A DNA stretch of 64,000 nt, taken from positions 9,796,843 to 9,860,842 of the forward strand of contig NC_084597.1 in assembly GCF_033807715.1 (NCBI RefSeq), given 5' to 3'. The translations under genes were made by a program, and so were the position numbers. This document shows, piece after piece, positions 23,939 to 34,984 of this stretch (position 1 is its first letter; each line of letters starts with the position of its first letter). Under the pieces are notes generated by a model. The model made no database searches and was not told the origin of the DNA. It saw nothing but the letters and a program-made list of their open reading frames with translations. Origin of the DNA: Cololabis saira (lineage: Eukaryota; Chordata; Actinopteri; Beloniformes; Belonidae).

Positions 23939-24808
23939 TAGGGATGTTAAAAATTAATCGATTTTCGATTAATTGCCGTTATGAAATTACCCGATTAAAA
24001 TTAACGATTACAACTAATCTATTTATTTATTTTTTTTTTTTCGTTTAATTTCACCAGCTGGTATTACGCCCGGACCACATTTAATGCGACACAACGCGCC
24101 GCGGCGCACACATAAAGTTAGAAGAAAGAGACGGCGGATATGTTTGGTTTTAGTAATATCATGCTCAGGCAATGAGTCTGCAATGGCCCAGACGGGAGAC
24201 ACATGTAGCTCAGTGCTTAACTTTGATTTTTAATCCACTCTATATTCTTCTGGTTGTTCTCCGATATGCTGCCCTAAAGCCTGAATTATGGTTCCGCCTT
24301 AAATCGACGCAGAGCCTACGCCGTAGCCTACGGCGTAGGCTCTGCGTTGTTGTAACGCGGAACCATAAATCAGCCTTCACCCGGTACATACATAGGTTTC
24401 TCTAAACATCTGTCCCCGCTACAGTTTTAACTAAAAGAAAATGTGCTCCAATACAGCAGGTCTCATCATTTTATTTTGAACACTGCCAAAACTCTAACTT
24501 AAAACGTAACTAGAACTTAAAATTTGCTTGACACAAATGACACTATTATGGCTGCTGCTACTACTAATAGCCTTGAAGGGCACTTTATATTATATTCCTT
24601 GTGGTACAAAAATGTCTTTTTGTTACTTTTGTATCAAATAAATATTTGATTAAGGAATACATTAAAATGTCCTTTGTATTTTATATAAGCAAAAAAAATT
24701 ATGTTTGTATCTCAGATGGGGGAAAAACGCCGCTTATCAACTAATCGATGATCGATCGATAAGGTTATCAACTGTCAATTAATGAAATAATCGATAATTT
24801 GCATCACG
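23939..24808. mobile_element. Nested hAT-like element, TAGGGATGTTAAAAATTAATCG
   Basis: Starts TAGGGATGTTAAAAATTAAT after ATCGTGAT. Its right side returns to AATCGATAATTTGCATCA, followed by ATTCGTGAT, a one-base-longer form of the same target. It splits the element at 23467-24857. The exact right end is uncertain. Confidence 0.5.
24277..24378. repeat. Palindromic short repeat around a CpG-rich centre
   Basis: GCCTGAATTATGGTTCCGCC on the left mirrors GCGGAACCATAAATCAGCC on the right. The centre is the perfect palindrome AGCCTACGCCGTAG/CTACGGCGTAGGCT. Part of the same sequence recurs at 53654-53708, inside another element. Confidence 0.75.
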
Positions 24809-24864
24809 ATTCGTGATGCGTATCGTATCGTGAGGTCCTTCCCAATACCCACCACTAGGGGAAA

Positions 24865-26309
24865 CACAGAGAACACACTATAAAACAGTTTTGCGCTGTT
24901 TGACTTATTCTACCTGCAAAGCTTTTTGGCTTTGTTGAGCGTCTCGGGCCATCCTGCGTGAACTGCACTTTTGAGCTCTGGTTACTTTTTCTTTTCCAGG
25001 GGACTGTGAGAACCTTGGGAAAACATTCAGCTTGCACATCTTGACGTAGTTTGCAGAGGATGTTTAGGCGTGTTTAGCCACACCATTTTCATATTCACCT
25101 TCTTTACAGATGGTGTTGTCTGTAAAGAATTTGCTGGAACTTAATTGAATCCATGTTTGGCTTCCTTCAGCCACTGACTGCTGAAGGAAGTGTGCTCGAT
25201 TCTGGCAAAATGAAGAGGTCTCTCATTAAAATGCTTATTTTTTTCTCTCCAAACATACTTTGACTAATTGTGAGTCAAATTAAATTTTGATTCACCTTCT
25301 TCAGCCTATCCACATTGTTACCATAAAGAATCAGTCTTATTTTAGTTGTTTGGAAAGCTCTCAGCCTAGATTTTGTAGCAGACCCCACTGTTACTGTTAA
25401 CTGCCATTTCCTAATTACATAATGATCTGAGGAAATGCCTTCCTGAAAGCTCCTCGCTATCTTCTGACAACCTTCTCTTCCTTTGTGGCCATTGCTTCTT
25501 TTAATCTCAAAGCTCTGTCTAGGCAGCCGACTGTGGGGAAAAACAACCATGCTCACTTGTAAAGCTTTTACTTTACATGACCTGACTTTTGCTAATGATG
25601 ACAGTGAACGATCCATCACCCTGACGAGCTAATTATGGCCTGAGATCATTGTAAGTGCCATACAAGACACCTCGAATGCCTTTAAAACCTTAACAATGTG
25701 CTCCTAAATAAAACAAAAAGTGAATACTTAACGTTGTGCCTTTGTGTTGATGAATTTAGGCTCTCCTTCAAATACCCAATGTAGTGTCCGAATTTTCACA
25801 TCACACTGTAGATATTAGCACATCAGCTAAAAATACAAAGTTATTGTCCTTTAAGACCATAATGTGTTAAGACTGCCTTCTTGTTAGTCTCAGAGTTTCG
25901 CATACTTATCCCGAAACTATGCACATGTTTATGTGAGAGTGCATTAATCTTTTAAGCAGCGCCGCTCCTCCCACATCCCTCTCCGCCCATACACATCCAC
26001 TCTAAGTAAGTGGTCTCTTTGATCATTAGAAACAGCCCCAATAAACCATGGGAGGATGCATGTTTCAGCTTTGCTGCATACTCTCCGTCTCTGTCTTCCT
26101 GCGCTGTCTCCCTTCAACCCCCAGCGGGTTGTGTGTTTGTTACAGGTCAAGGATGTTAACGTGGCTATGTGATGTTGGCCCTCAGACAGCTCTGTCTGAA
26201 CATGCCCTCTGGCAACATCACTAAATAAGTGAAGTTTTCTTGTTTTTTTTCCTGGAGACGAGAGATTAGTTTAGATTTAAAAATAATGTTGGTATGAACG
26301 TCAAACTAT
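24865..26309. other. Intergenic, nothing recognised
   Basis: Low-repeat DNA without a supported exon. Confidence 0.4.
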
Positions 26310-26317
26310 CCACGGAT

Positions 26318-26464
26318 TAGGAATGGGCGATATTTCACCGTTCACGATTTACCGTCAAAAAAATTCCCCACGGTAAGAATTTGTCATCTCGCTGTAAAAA
26401 CGATAAATTCTCGTTGATGACGTTTTTGTGTAAAACTGATTTATGGAAGGAAGGAAGAAAGAAA

Positions 26465-26528
<64 letters not shown>

Positions 26529-26536
26529 AATGGGCC

Positions 26537-26599
<63 letters not shown>

Positions 26600-26607
26600 A
26601 ATGGGCC

Positions 26608-26646
<39 letters not shown>

Positions 26647-26686
26647 AATGGGCCAGAAAGAAAGATAGAAAGAAAGAAAGAAAGAT

Positions 26687-26725
<39 letters not shown>

Positions 26726-26736
26726 AATGGGCCTGA

Positions 26737-26807
<71 letters not shown>

Positions 26808-27053
26808 TTTTGCAGTACAGGTGTAACTTATTTAATTGGTTTTTATTAATTCAATTTAATTGGTGTAGTTTAGTAGCATTTAGTATCTTTTAAAGCAGTG
26901 TTTTGGGAGCTCCAAAGACTGAATGTGGTGATAGATTTATAGTTAAAAAGGTGGAGTTGAATTGGTATTTTTTTAATCTTAATTTTTATCGCTATTAGGA
27001 TAAATGCCAGAAATTATCATGATACATTTTTTAGTCCATACCGCCCATCCCTA
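26318..27053. mobile_element. hAT-like MITE with (GAAA)n, TAGGAATGGGCGATAT family, copy 2
   Basis: Starts TAGGAATGGGCGATATTTCA and ends ATACCGCCCATCCCTA. TSDs CCACGGAT (26310-26317) and CCACAGAT (27054-27061) differ at one base. The interior is about 350 bp of GAAA broken four times by GAAATGGGCC(A/T)GAAA. Confidence 0.9.
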
Positions 27054-27061
27054 CCACAGAT

Positions 27062-27637
27062 AACTTGAGGGAAACTATTACGTGAATAGATGAGACACAT
27101 GGTGCAAATGCAGAGCGGAGACATCAGTTAGTGCGGGTGTGGGAGGAGAGGAAGGCAAGAGAAAGGTTTCTTTTGATGTCTCTTGTTCCCTCAGGTGATT
27201 CTCCCTCATTCATTAGGGGCCAGTTTCCCCAGAACCTTTACCTGCAACATGTCATCTGGAAGACCCTTAAAAAAGAAAACTCACTACACTCCTTCACTTC
27301 GCTGCACTTGTGCGCATTTAACTTACAGTATTCCTTCTTTTCCCCCCCATCCTCTTCTCTTTTTCTCTTTGTTGATCCTCAAAGTGTATTACTTTTCCAA
27401 AGTTGGAGCATAAATATAGCAGACTAAACTTTATTTTGGGGTTTTGCTGCGATGAAAGAGATTTACAGCGGCAAAGAAACATGAGCTTTTAAAGGTGTTT
27501 TTGTTTTGCTTGTTTGAATAAATATAAACTTCAGTTTCATTTATATTGTGCAGGCTCACACTTGTGAGTGTGAACCTTTCCTGATCTCACCATCAGATTT
27601 TATATGATTTACTTGTTAAAGGTCTATGTCTTGCATC
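27062..27637. other. Intergenic, nothing recognised
   Basis: No supported gene or bounded repeat. Confidence 0.4.
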
Positions 27638-27645
27638 CTCCAATT

Positions 27646-28099
27646 TAGGGCTGGGCAATATGGCCTTTTATTAATATCTCTATATTTTTAGGCCATGTCA
27701 CGATACACGATATATATCTCGATATTTTGCCTTAGCCTTGAATTAACACTTTGATGCATATAATCACACCAGTATGATGATTCTATATGTCTACATCAAA
27801 ACATTCTTGGTCATACTGCATTAATATATGCTAATTTTAAACTTTCATGCAAAAGGGGGGAAATCACAACTTAGTCAAACGCACGTGACTGACGTATGTA
27901 AGTAGGTGCGCTTGTTTTATGTCTCTGAGAAGGAGATACGAGACGAGAAAGAGTGAGAAAAGCCTGCAATGTAATGCCCGCGGCTAAAAGCAAATGCATG
28001 ACAATGTATACTCGAATATTCACGATATAGTCATTTTGTACATCGCACAGATTAGAAGCCGCGATACATCGAGTATATTCGATATATTGCCCAGCCCTA
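27646..28099. mobile_element. hAT-like MITE, TAGGGCTGGGC family, copy 2
   Basis: Ends TAGGGCTGGGCAATATGGCC and ATATTGCCCAGCCCTA. An exact 8-bp TSD CTCCAATT is at 27638-27645 and 28100-28107. It is non-coding. Confidence 0.93.
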
Positions 28100-28107
28100 C
28101 TCCAATT

Positions 28108-28664
28108 ACTATAGCACTGCCTTTATTATAAAAGGCCTCATCTTTCCAGTATCAACATCTGGGGGACCGACCTCAGGATTGAACATACTTATTTCAAACC
28201 AGTCGGTAAAGAAAAAAGTGCATGAAACACATGTACTTCACTACATTTACTCCCAGAATCCCTTGCCTATACTTTATCTATGCAGCAAAGTGCGCAAAAT
28301 GTTTTTTTTTAAATTGAAGTTTCATTGTTTAGGTGCTTACTGTTTCAATTCTACCAGGACTGGAGTTACGTACAGTGAGGTGTTCAAACCCCTGGGCTCC
28401 TCAATAAAACAAGCCAGTAGATGAGATGTCCTTGACCATTTTCTCAGTTATGTTTTTATCTCATTTTCTAACGTCATCTGCATCCTGCCTCGCTGCACTG
28501 ATTACCCACACCAGTGACTGATGACTCCTGCTCAACACAGAAGCTCTGTTCGTTCGTCTTACAGCCCCACGCTAACGAGCCACTGGTTATTTCTTTTTTG
28601 ACCCTCTTTTGTGTTTTGAAGCTCCATAGTGGTCGGTTACTTCCTTCTGCTAAACCCTGGTAAT
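28108..28664. other. Intergenic, nothing recognised
   Basis: No supported gene or bounded repeat. Confidence 0.4.
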
Positions 28665-28672
28665 AGCTAGAT

Positions 28673-29187
28673 CAGGGGTCAGCAACCCAAAATGTTGAAA
28701 GAGCCATATTGGACCAAAAACACAAAAAACAATTATGTCTGGAGCCGCAAAAAAATGAAAAGTCTTGTATAAGCCTTAGAATGAAGGCAAATGGCAAAGG
28801 CGAAATGTTGAGAAAAAAGTGGAAATGTTGAGAAAAAAGTGGAAATGTCGAGAAAAAAGTCAAAATTTCGAGAAAAAAGTGGAAATGTTGAGAAAAAAGT
28901 GGAAATGTCGAGAAAAAAGTGGAAATGTTGAGAAAAAAGTCGAAATGTCGAGAAAAAAGTTGAAATGTCGAGATTAAAAAGGAAAGGAAAAAGGAAGAAA
29001 AAAGAGAAAAAAAGGGAAAAAAAGAAGAAAAAAAGAAGAAAAAAAAGAAAAAAAGAGAAAATAAAGAGAAAAAAAGAAGAAAAAAAGGAAAAAAAAGGTC
29101 AAACATTTTTGAAAAAGCTCCAGGGAGCCACTAGGGCGGCGCTAAAGAGCTGCATGTGGCTCTAGAGCCGCGGGTTGCCGACCCCTG
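28673..29187. mobile_element. hAT MITE, CAGGGGTCGGCAACC family, copy 3 (opposite orientation)
   Basis: Starts CAGGGGTCAGCAACCC and ends GGGTTGCCGACCCCTG. An exact 8-bp TSD AGCTAGAT is at 28665-28672 and 29188-29195. The interior has GTGGAAATGTTGAGAAAAAA tandem units and an A/G tract. Confidence 0.94.
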
Positions 29188-29195
29188 AGCTAGAT

Positions 29196-29732
29196 AATAT
29201 TACTCCGGTTTCCATTGTACCAAGCCCTTTTGGATTTGTTTGAGCCGTTCATCTATGAACTGATCTCCTTTTTGTGACAACACACCAAACTTGGCTTACA
29301 GCCTTGCCAGCCTGTTGTGTTGTGCATTTGAGTCTTCAGTTCTTAAGAAGTTCTTGTCACAGCAGATCCTTATCTTAAGAATGGAGTTTTGTCTGGAGAG
29401 GTTTACACACCATGTGCCTTTTATCCACCCTGTGCTTTCTGTTACACTCATAAAAACTAAACGGTGTAAATAAAAAAATTGGAAGAAACTGCTTCAAAAA
29501 AATCTTGGTATTGCTTCGTCTGTCATATCAATGTATGCTGCCATGATGCTGGGCCTCATCACCTTTCTTCTTCTGCTTCTGGCTATGGTTTCAAGTCTGC
29601 AACCCTTGCTTTAACAAACAACGAGTGCGCTGGTGAGGTGAGTGCACTGTAAAAACTGCTAGAAAAGCTGAAAAAAATAATATGTACATATTAAAGACAC
29701 GATTAGAGGAAGCATATTTTTTGTAAAAGCCA
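29196..29732. other. Intergenic, nothing recognised
   Basis: No supported gene or bounded repeat. Confidence 0.4.
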
Positions 29733-29737
29733 CAAGT

Positions 29738-30433
29738 TGTTGTGATTCGGTTTGCTGAGGACCCAAATGCAGGAGAGCAGGAGCCAGGAGTTGCAAAAAC
29801 CAAGGATTTATTAATAGTTAGAGAAATAACAGGAATAATCGTTCAGTTGCGGCTACAAGCACCAAAATTGGTACATATACTCCTTAGGGTTTGCTCTTTT
29901 GATAAAACCATTGTGCCAAAAAAAAAAAAAGATGGCAGCCTTTTTTCAAGATGGCCGCCATCGAATATACAGTAATATTGCATTTCGCAACAAAATCCAA
30001 TAGAGTTGTCCTATTGGAATGATCTTGGTGTCAGATCATAACCTTTTCACTATGTAGAATCTAAATTTGGACCCATGGACTTACTCATTGGCTTCCTTGT
30101 ACCATATATCAGTCCCAGAATCCTAATATTCTGCCAAAATATAGGTTTTTTGTTATGTTTGATCCTGGTAAAATGGATATAATCAAAAAACCAAGAACTA
30201 AAAGCGCTGCAGAGCAGGATTAACAAAAAACCAGGATCGTGAAGGACAAAAACTACGAGGAGACATGGAGGTAGAAACAGTACGGACCGACAGGGAACAA
30301 GGGAATGACAAGACCAGATATACTGAGGGGATAACGAGACATGACGAGACACAGGTGCAGACAATCAGGGCCAATGGGACACAGGAGGGACAGAACTGAA
30401 ACTCAAACTGGGGGGAAGTGTCAAACCCTGACA
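29738..30433 (-). mobile_element. Solo LTR, minus orientation, with an extra block inside
   Basis: Bounded by TGTTGTGATTC and ACCCTGACA (TG...CA), with an exact 5-bp duplication CAAGT at 29733-29737 and 30434-30438. Both edge segments (about 29740-29830 and 30190-30433) are the inverted complement of the LTR at 19629-19952. About 350 bp between them (GCGGCTACAAGCACC ... AAATGGATATAATC) is absent there and is probably a later insertion, although no TSD for it was found. Confidence 0.8.
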
Positions 30434-30438
30434 CAAGT

Positions 30439-33361
30439 GAACTGAAATCAACCAGATGAACCAAGTGAACTGAACCAGTCGGTGAATAGTAGCTGCCATT
30501 CTTTGTTGTCACACCTAAAACCACCAGCCTGTAGCTATTGTGTATATATTTTAGATTCATGCTGCTTTCTTGCCAAAATGCAAAACAACACACATGCAAT
30601 TACAAGAACGGCTTGGAGTAGCAAGTCTGGAAGCAGGATCTGGCAGGCACACCCATGAAGAACTATCACAGTTTTTCTGGTTGTTTCTCTTGAGTCCACA
30701 AACACTATTAGTATCTTTAACCTTGTTAAAGGTAGTAACCAATCTTTACTAAAGAAGCCACGTCAAGTCATTTTATTTATAAAGCCCAAAATCACAGGTC
30801 ACAAATTTGCCTAAAAGGTCTTTGTTTCAATCCATTCAAAAGCTTTAAGGCCTGATTGATGCTGGAAGGTAGTATAGTTCTGCCACAATCACGCTAGTAT
30901 GAACCAACCAAAGCTCACATGATTCCTGGTGTACAATCATGTACCTTCACATTTGTTGCTGCAAGGGTCCATCTACTGCATATCCCTGAAAAAAGTCCTC
31001 CAATAATACTCCAGCTAGACACGAGAGTAACATAATATCGATAATTTTCCATCCACAGTGTCCGCAAAGGGACGAAAATACAACTTTGGTAACAGCTGGT
31101 GAATAAAATTGAGCACTTAGCAGATGATGAGACGGACATTGCGGCCAGGAATCCTAAGAGCCCAAACCAGATCTATATTACTGACCACAATCACCGTTGA
31201 CTGGGGTAATAGCTAAAAAAAGTAGCACAAATATTCTAAACATCAAATCAACAATGAGAAAAAGCACGACTTACAGTCTGTGCTCAGCAGAGACCACGGC
31301 CACAAAGTGTTAAAGCTTTAAGCTCCTCAGTGAGAGAATATTATGGACTTCAATCATTATATTGTGTGTTTATTTGTAGACAGGTTTTTTTTTTTTATCT
31401 GATATGCACTCAATTGTTTGCTCTGCCTCAGAAATCCACTACTGGTTTTATTTTGGACATAAACAGCATCAACCAGCATGTCAACCAGCATAAATGAATT
31501 GCTCTCATCTCAGCTTGCAAACACGCAAACATTGATTTCAATGCCTTTAGGGACACAAAAGTGACCCACTAAGATTGATCTATTCCATGAATCAATAGTT
31601 AAATGAATGGTGTCACCTTATTCTACAATGTGCTGGGTATAAATCTATCACTAAAAGGGGTTTTAATGGGTTGTAACCCATGAAAACACAATGAAAAACC
31701 ACTTACTAATTCTGATAGGACGCAGCCAATCTCTCCGTAATTATGCCACTGTATGATAAATCTTAGTTTGCACAGTGAGACACTCCCTGTGTCATGTGCT
31801 TCATATTTGTGTGCAGGGTTTTAGCAGGGGGAAACGTATGAATAGCTGACTACAGAGATAGCAAGAGAGCAAACAATAAAAGTTGACACAAGATATATAA
31901 ATTTAGGGAGTCAACAAATAGATCCCCTCAGACAATATCCTGGGATTTTTTTTTTTTACCATGAATCAAATTTGAAACTCCCGTCACTTCAAACAATAGC
32001 AGTCCATTAAAATATTTCACGGATATGTTTGCAAAGCTTCTTACCTCCCTGTTTTTCTCGAACTGCAAACAGCTTTACGAACATTAATAGCAGACTGTGC
32101 AGCAACATTTCCTAACTGTAGCCTGTCTGCATGCAAGGCGGTATTGCTTTTAGTAATTACAGCAGGTTTTGGAGGTTGTAACTCTACTGCCTCCACTCTC
32201 TGCTGTTGATAGTAAACACTGATTTACTTAAGCGAAATTGTCACTTGGCCCTGGAGTCAATATGCCCCGCAGTGAAGCAGATAAGATCACCATTTGATTC
32301 AATAGCTTGGAATAAATTGATAACATCTAAACAAGTTAGGGCCAAATGTAATTTAATCAAATGCAATTTGTCAATTTGCTGCAGGGAGGTCACTTCAGTG
32401 CCATGAAAATGCGGCTGGTTTAGCCTCCTGTATGGTACTGTTATCTGATCTGTGAAACATGAGAAGACAAGTCGTCTGCACGAAAAAAGAGAAAGTGAGA
32501 ATGCACTCAATCCCAGACTTGCAGGACAAGTAATAAACACATATTTAGGACACATAGAAATACAACACAGCCCCAAATGGGGCAACCTTACCTTCAGGGC
32601 ACAGGAAGCACATATATGTCATAATTTATTGCATCACAAATTTCACACAGATACAGTTATTTTCCACTGTTCTCTACTGCTTAGGTCTGTCTGTTCTGTG
32701 CTAAACAACCTCAAATACCACATAATCCCCAGTCCCATTCTTCTAATATGAGAGAGAGAAAAAAAAAAAAAAGTCTGCAAGCTTGCAAACCAAATATTTC
32801 AGGGTGCTCACTGTTTGTTAGTGTGAACAGTAAGCAGGATTAGAGCAATTTCCCTCATAAAACCTCCAGCTAACTCAGCATGTGTATGTGTGTGCATGTG
32901 TGTGCATGAGTGAAAATGGTTAGGTACCCTGTCGAAATAAAAGCATGCACTCACAGTAAGTGCATGTCATTTTATTATGCGGTTCTACTCGCATGATATT
33001 ATTTGGGGTCATGTGATTTGACTTTCAAACCACAACAAAACATAAGTCCTGGTTCAGAAAGTGTAACATTTGTAATTAAGAGTTGTTTGTGGTTTAATAT
33101 GCAGGAGGAAAAGTGTGCAGGACTTTTGTCTGTGACATGATAGTAGTGCGTCCTTAGGAGGTAAATACAGTTTACTTTCCACTACTTTAAGAAGTATGAT
33201 CTATGTAATATTAAAAAAAAACTATTTAGAATTTAAAAGTTCTTACGAGAATAATCGCTAAATTCACAGGCACGTTATTAAGGTATTTATCATTTAACAT
33301 ATCTTTAATTTGACATTGCAGTACCTAAATATGCTTAAATTTGCCGCACCACTTAACTCAC
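30439..33361. other. Intergenic or intronic, 2.9 kb, nothing recognised
   Basis: No exon, bounded repeat or RNA gene was supported. If 33362-33545 is an upstream csgalnact1 exon, this is part of its first intron. Confidence 0.4.
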
Positions 33362-33545
33362 CTTTGGGTCCAGCAGTCGTTAGTCCATTGTGGGAGCAGG
33401 TTTTGTTGCGTCCCGGTGTGGCGGACTCTTCCTGCAGCCTTGCATCGCTCCACAGTCGCTCCCGGAGCGACCAGAAGCCGCTGTGAGCGTCTGCTCCGCG
33501 GAGAAGCGTCAAAAGTTAGAACAACACCGCAACGCCACAGCACCC
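33362..33545 (-). other. Candidate CpG-rich first exon, minus strand
   Basis: A short GC- and CpG-rich block (GGTCGCTCCGGGAGCGACTG on the minus strand) stands out in AT-rich DNA. It ends in the perfect donor CCCAAAG|GTGAGT at 33362/33361. Its ATGs meet early stops (ATG GAC TAA just before the donor), so it would be untranslated. The nearest minus-strand gene downstream is csgalnact1, whose coding start is 23 kb away. Vertebrate CSGALNACT1 genes have distant non-coding 5' exons. The assignment is an inference. Confidence 0.4.
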
Positions 33546-33615
33546 GCCTTCAAAATAAAATACTTTTAATTGATACCATTTTGGCATTGACTTGTTTTAA
33601 GAATCGTGATCTAAT

Positions 33616-34333
33616 CAGAGGTGTCAAAAGTATTCACATTCATTACTCAGGTAGAAGTATAGATACTAGAGTTTAAAAATACTCCTGTAGAAGTTGAAGT
33701 GTCAACTCAAGTTTTTTACTCAAGTAAAAGTATAAAAGTACTGGTTTCAAAACTACTTAAAGTATAAAAGTAAAAGGGGGAAAAAAGTAAGGGGGAAAAA
33801 AGCCATTAAGGACAAAAACCATTGAAAATGAATGCATCTTAGTATAATGCAAATATATTAAAGAACCATATATGTGTACTATTGAGCATTAACATGTGTT
33901 TCAGAGAGCAGAAGATATGATGACTAGTTGCCTATAAGTATTTTAATGGTGCAAAAAGTCAAACTTCAGAGGCATGTTATCATTTATCCTAACCTTTATT
34001 GGAATGTACATCCAAGTTTAGTTGCAGGAATATGAGGGAACGGATGTAAGAACAAAACTGGACAAGAACATCTGAAACAACCACAACCAAATTCACTCTA
34101 TTCGGATGGAGCAATTTAACTGGATAGTTTCTTTTTAAAGGCCGAAAGGAAATAGAGTAACGAGGCTGTTTTTAAAATGTAAGGAGTAAAAAGTACAGAT
34201 AATTGCGTGAAAATGTAAGGAGTAAAATTAAAAAGTTGTCTGAAAAATTATTACTCCAGTGAAGTATAGATAACCAAAATTTCTACTTAAGTAAGGTAAC
34301 GAAGTATTTGTACTTTGTTACTTGACACCTCTG
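33616..34333. mobile_element. hAT MITE, CAGAGGTGTCAA family, copy C
   Basis: Ends CAGAGGTGTCAAAAGT and CTTGACACCTCTG. An exact 8-bp TSD GATCTAAT is at 33608-33615 and 34334-34341. It is 718 bp, oriented like copy B. Confidence 0.95.
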
Positions 34334-34984
34334 GATCTAATGAGACCTAACTGCTTATTTATTAAAAATGAATTAATAAATAAATTAAACGGAGACAAGC
34401 TTCTCTTCGTCTGTCTAATGTTAACATTTAATGCTGAAAACAAATTACACTAGTCAAAGTGATTTTTCATTTGAACAAAAATGATAATTTTTGGTTTCAA
34501 AATTATTGATCTCTTTCTCTGGTTGGCCAGGTGCGGGCACTTACGATGTAATTTACAGCTGTTGCCATGCTGAGGTAAACTATCTTAAAACTACAGAGCT
34601 GTTCGGATTTTTTTCAGGGGGTTGAAAAACAGCTATTTTATATTAAGATAGGCTACAGTAAGATATTTTATACATAAATCCAAAATGTATAATATATTCA
34701 TTCGATTCAAGATAATGCAGGTTTTCTCTCTGTTCTAATCAATATGAATCCATGTAACAAAAAAATAAAACGTAAAAGACTAGTACGCACAATAATAAAT
34801 ATTGGTCTTAGTATGGGTTCACCAGTGTAATTTACACTGCAATTTTGCTGTGGATTTATTGTATTGTATCACATAAATCAGGTTAACGCCAAGAGATTAA
34901 ACCTTTTACTAAATCTCTTGTGTGAACAAACACAAATGTAAACATTTAGGATGATACTTTAAGTATACAGCCTATAGCCACTTT

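Larger units (their letters stand above)
23467..24857. mobile_element. hAT-like element with a near-perfect 115-bp hairpin
   Basis: Begins GGGGTGGGCAAAAATATTGA and ends CCAATACCCACCACTA. Seven-base GGGGAAA lies on both sides (23460-23466 and 24858-24864). The first 120 bp fold back: the left arm reaches TATATCGCGATACAT and the right arm returns to TATTTTTGCCCACCCC by 23583. A second element is nested at about 23939. It is non-coding. Confidence 0.65.

Noticed and set aside
26381..26849. Lys/Glu/Arg-rich frames that look like a nuclear protein
   Set aside because: Translation of (GAAA)n within a bounded MITE.
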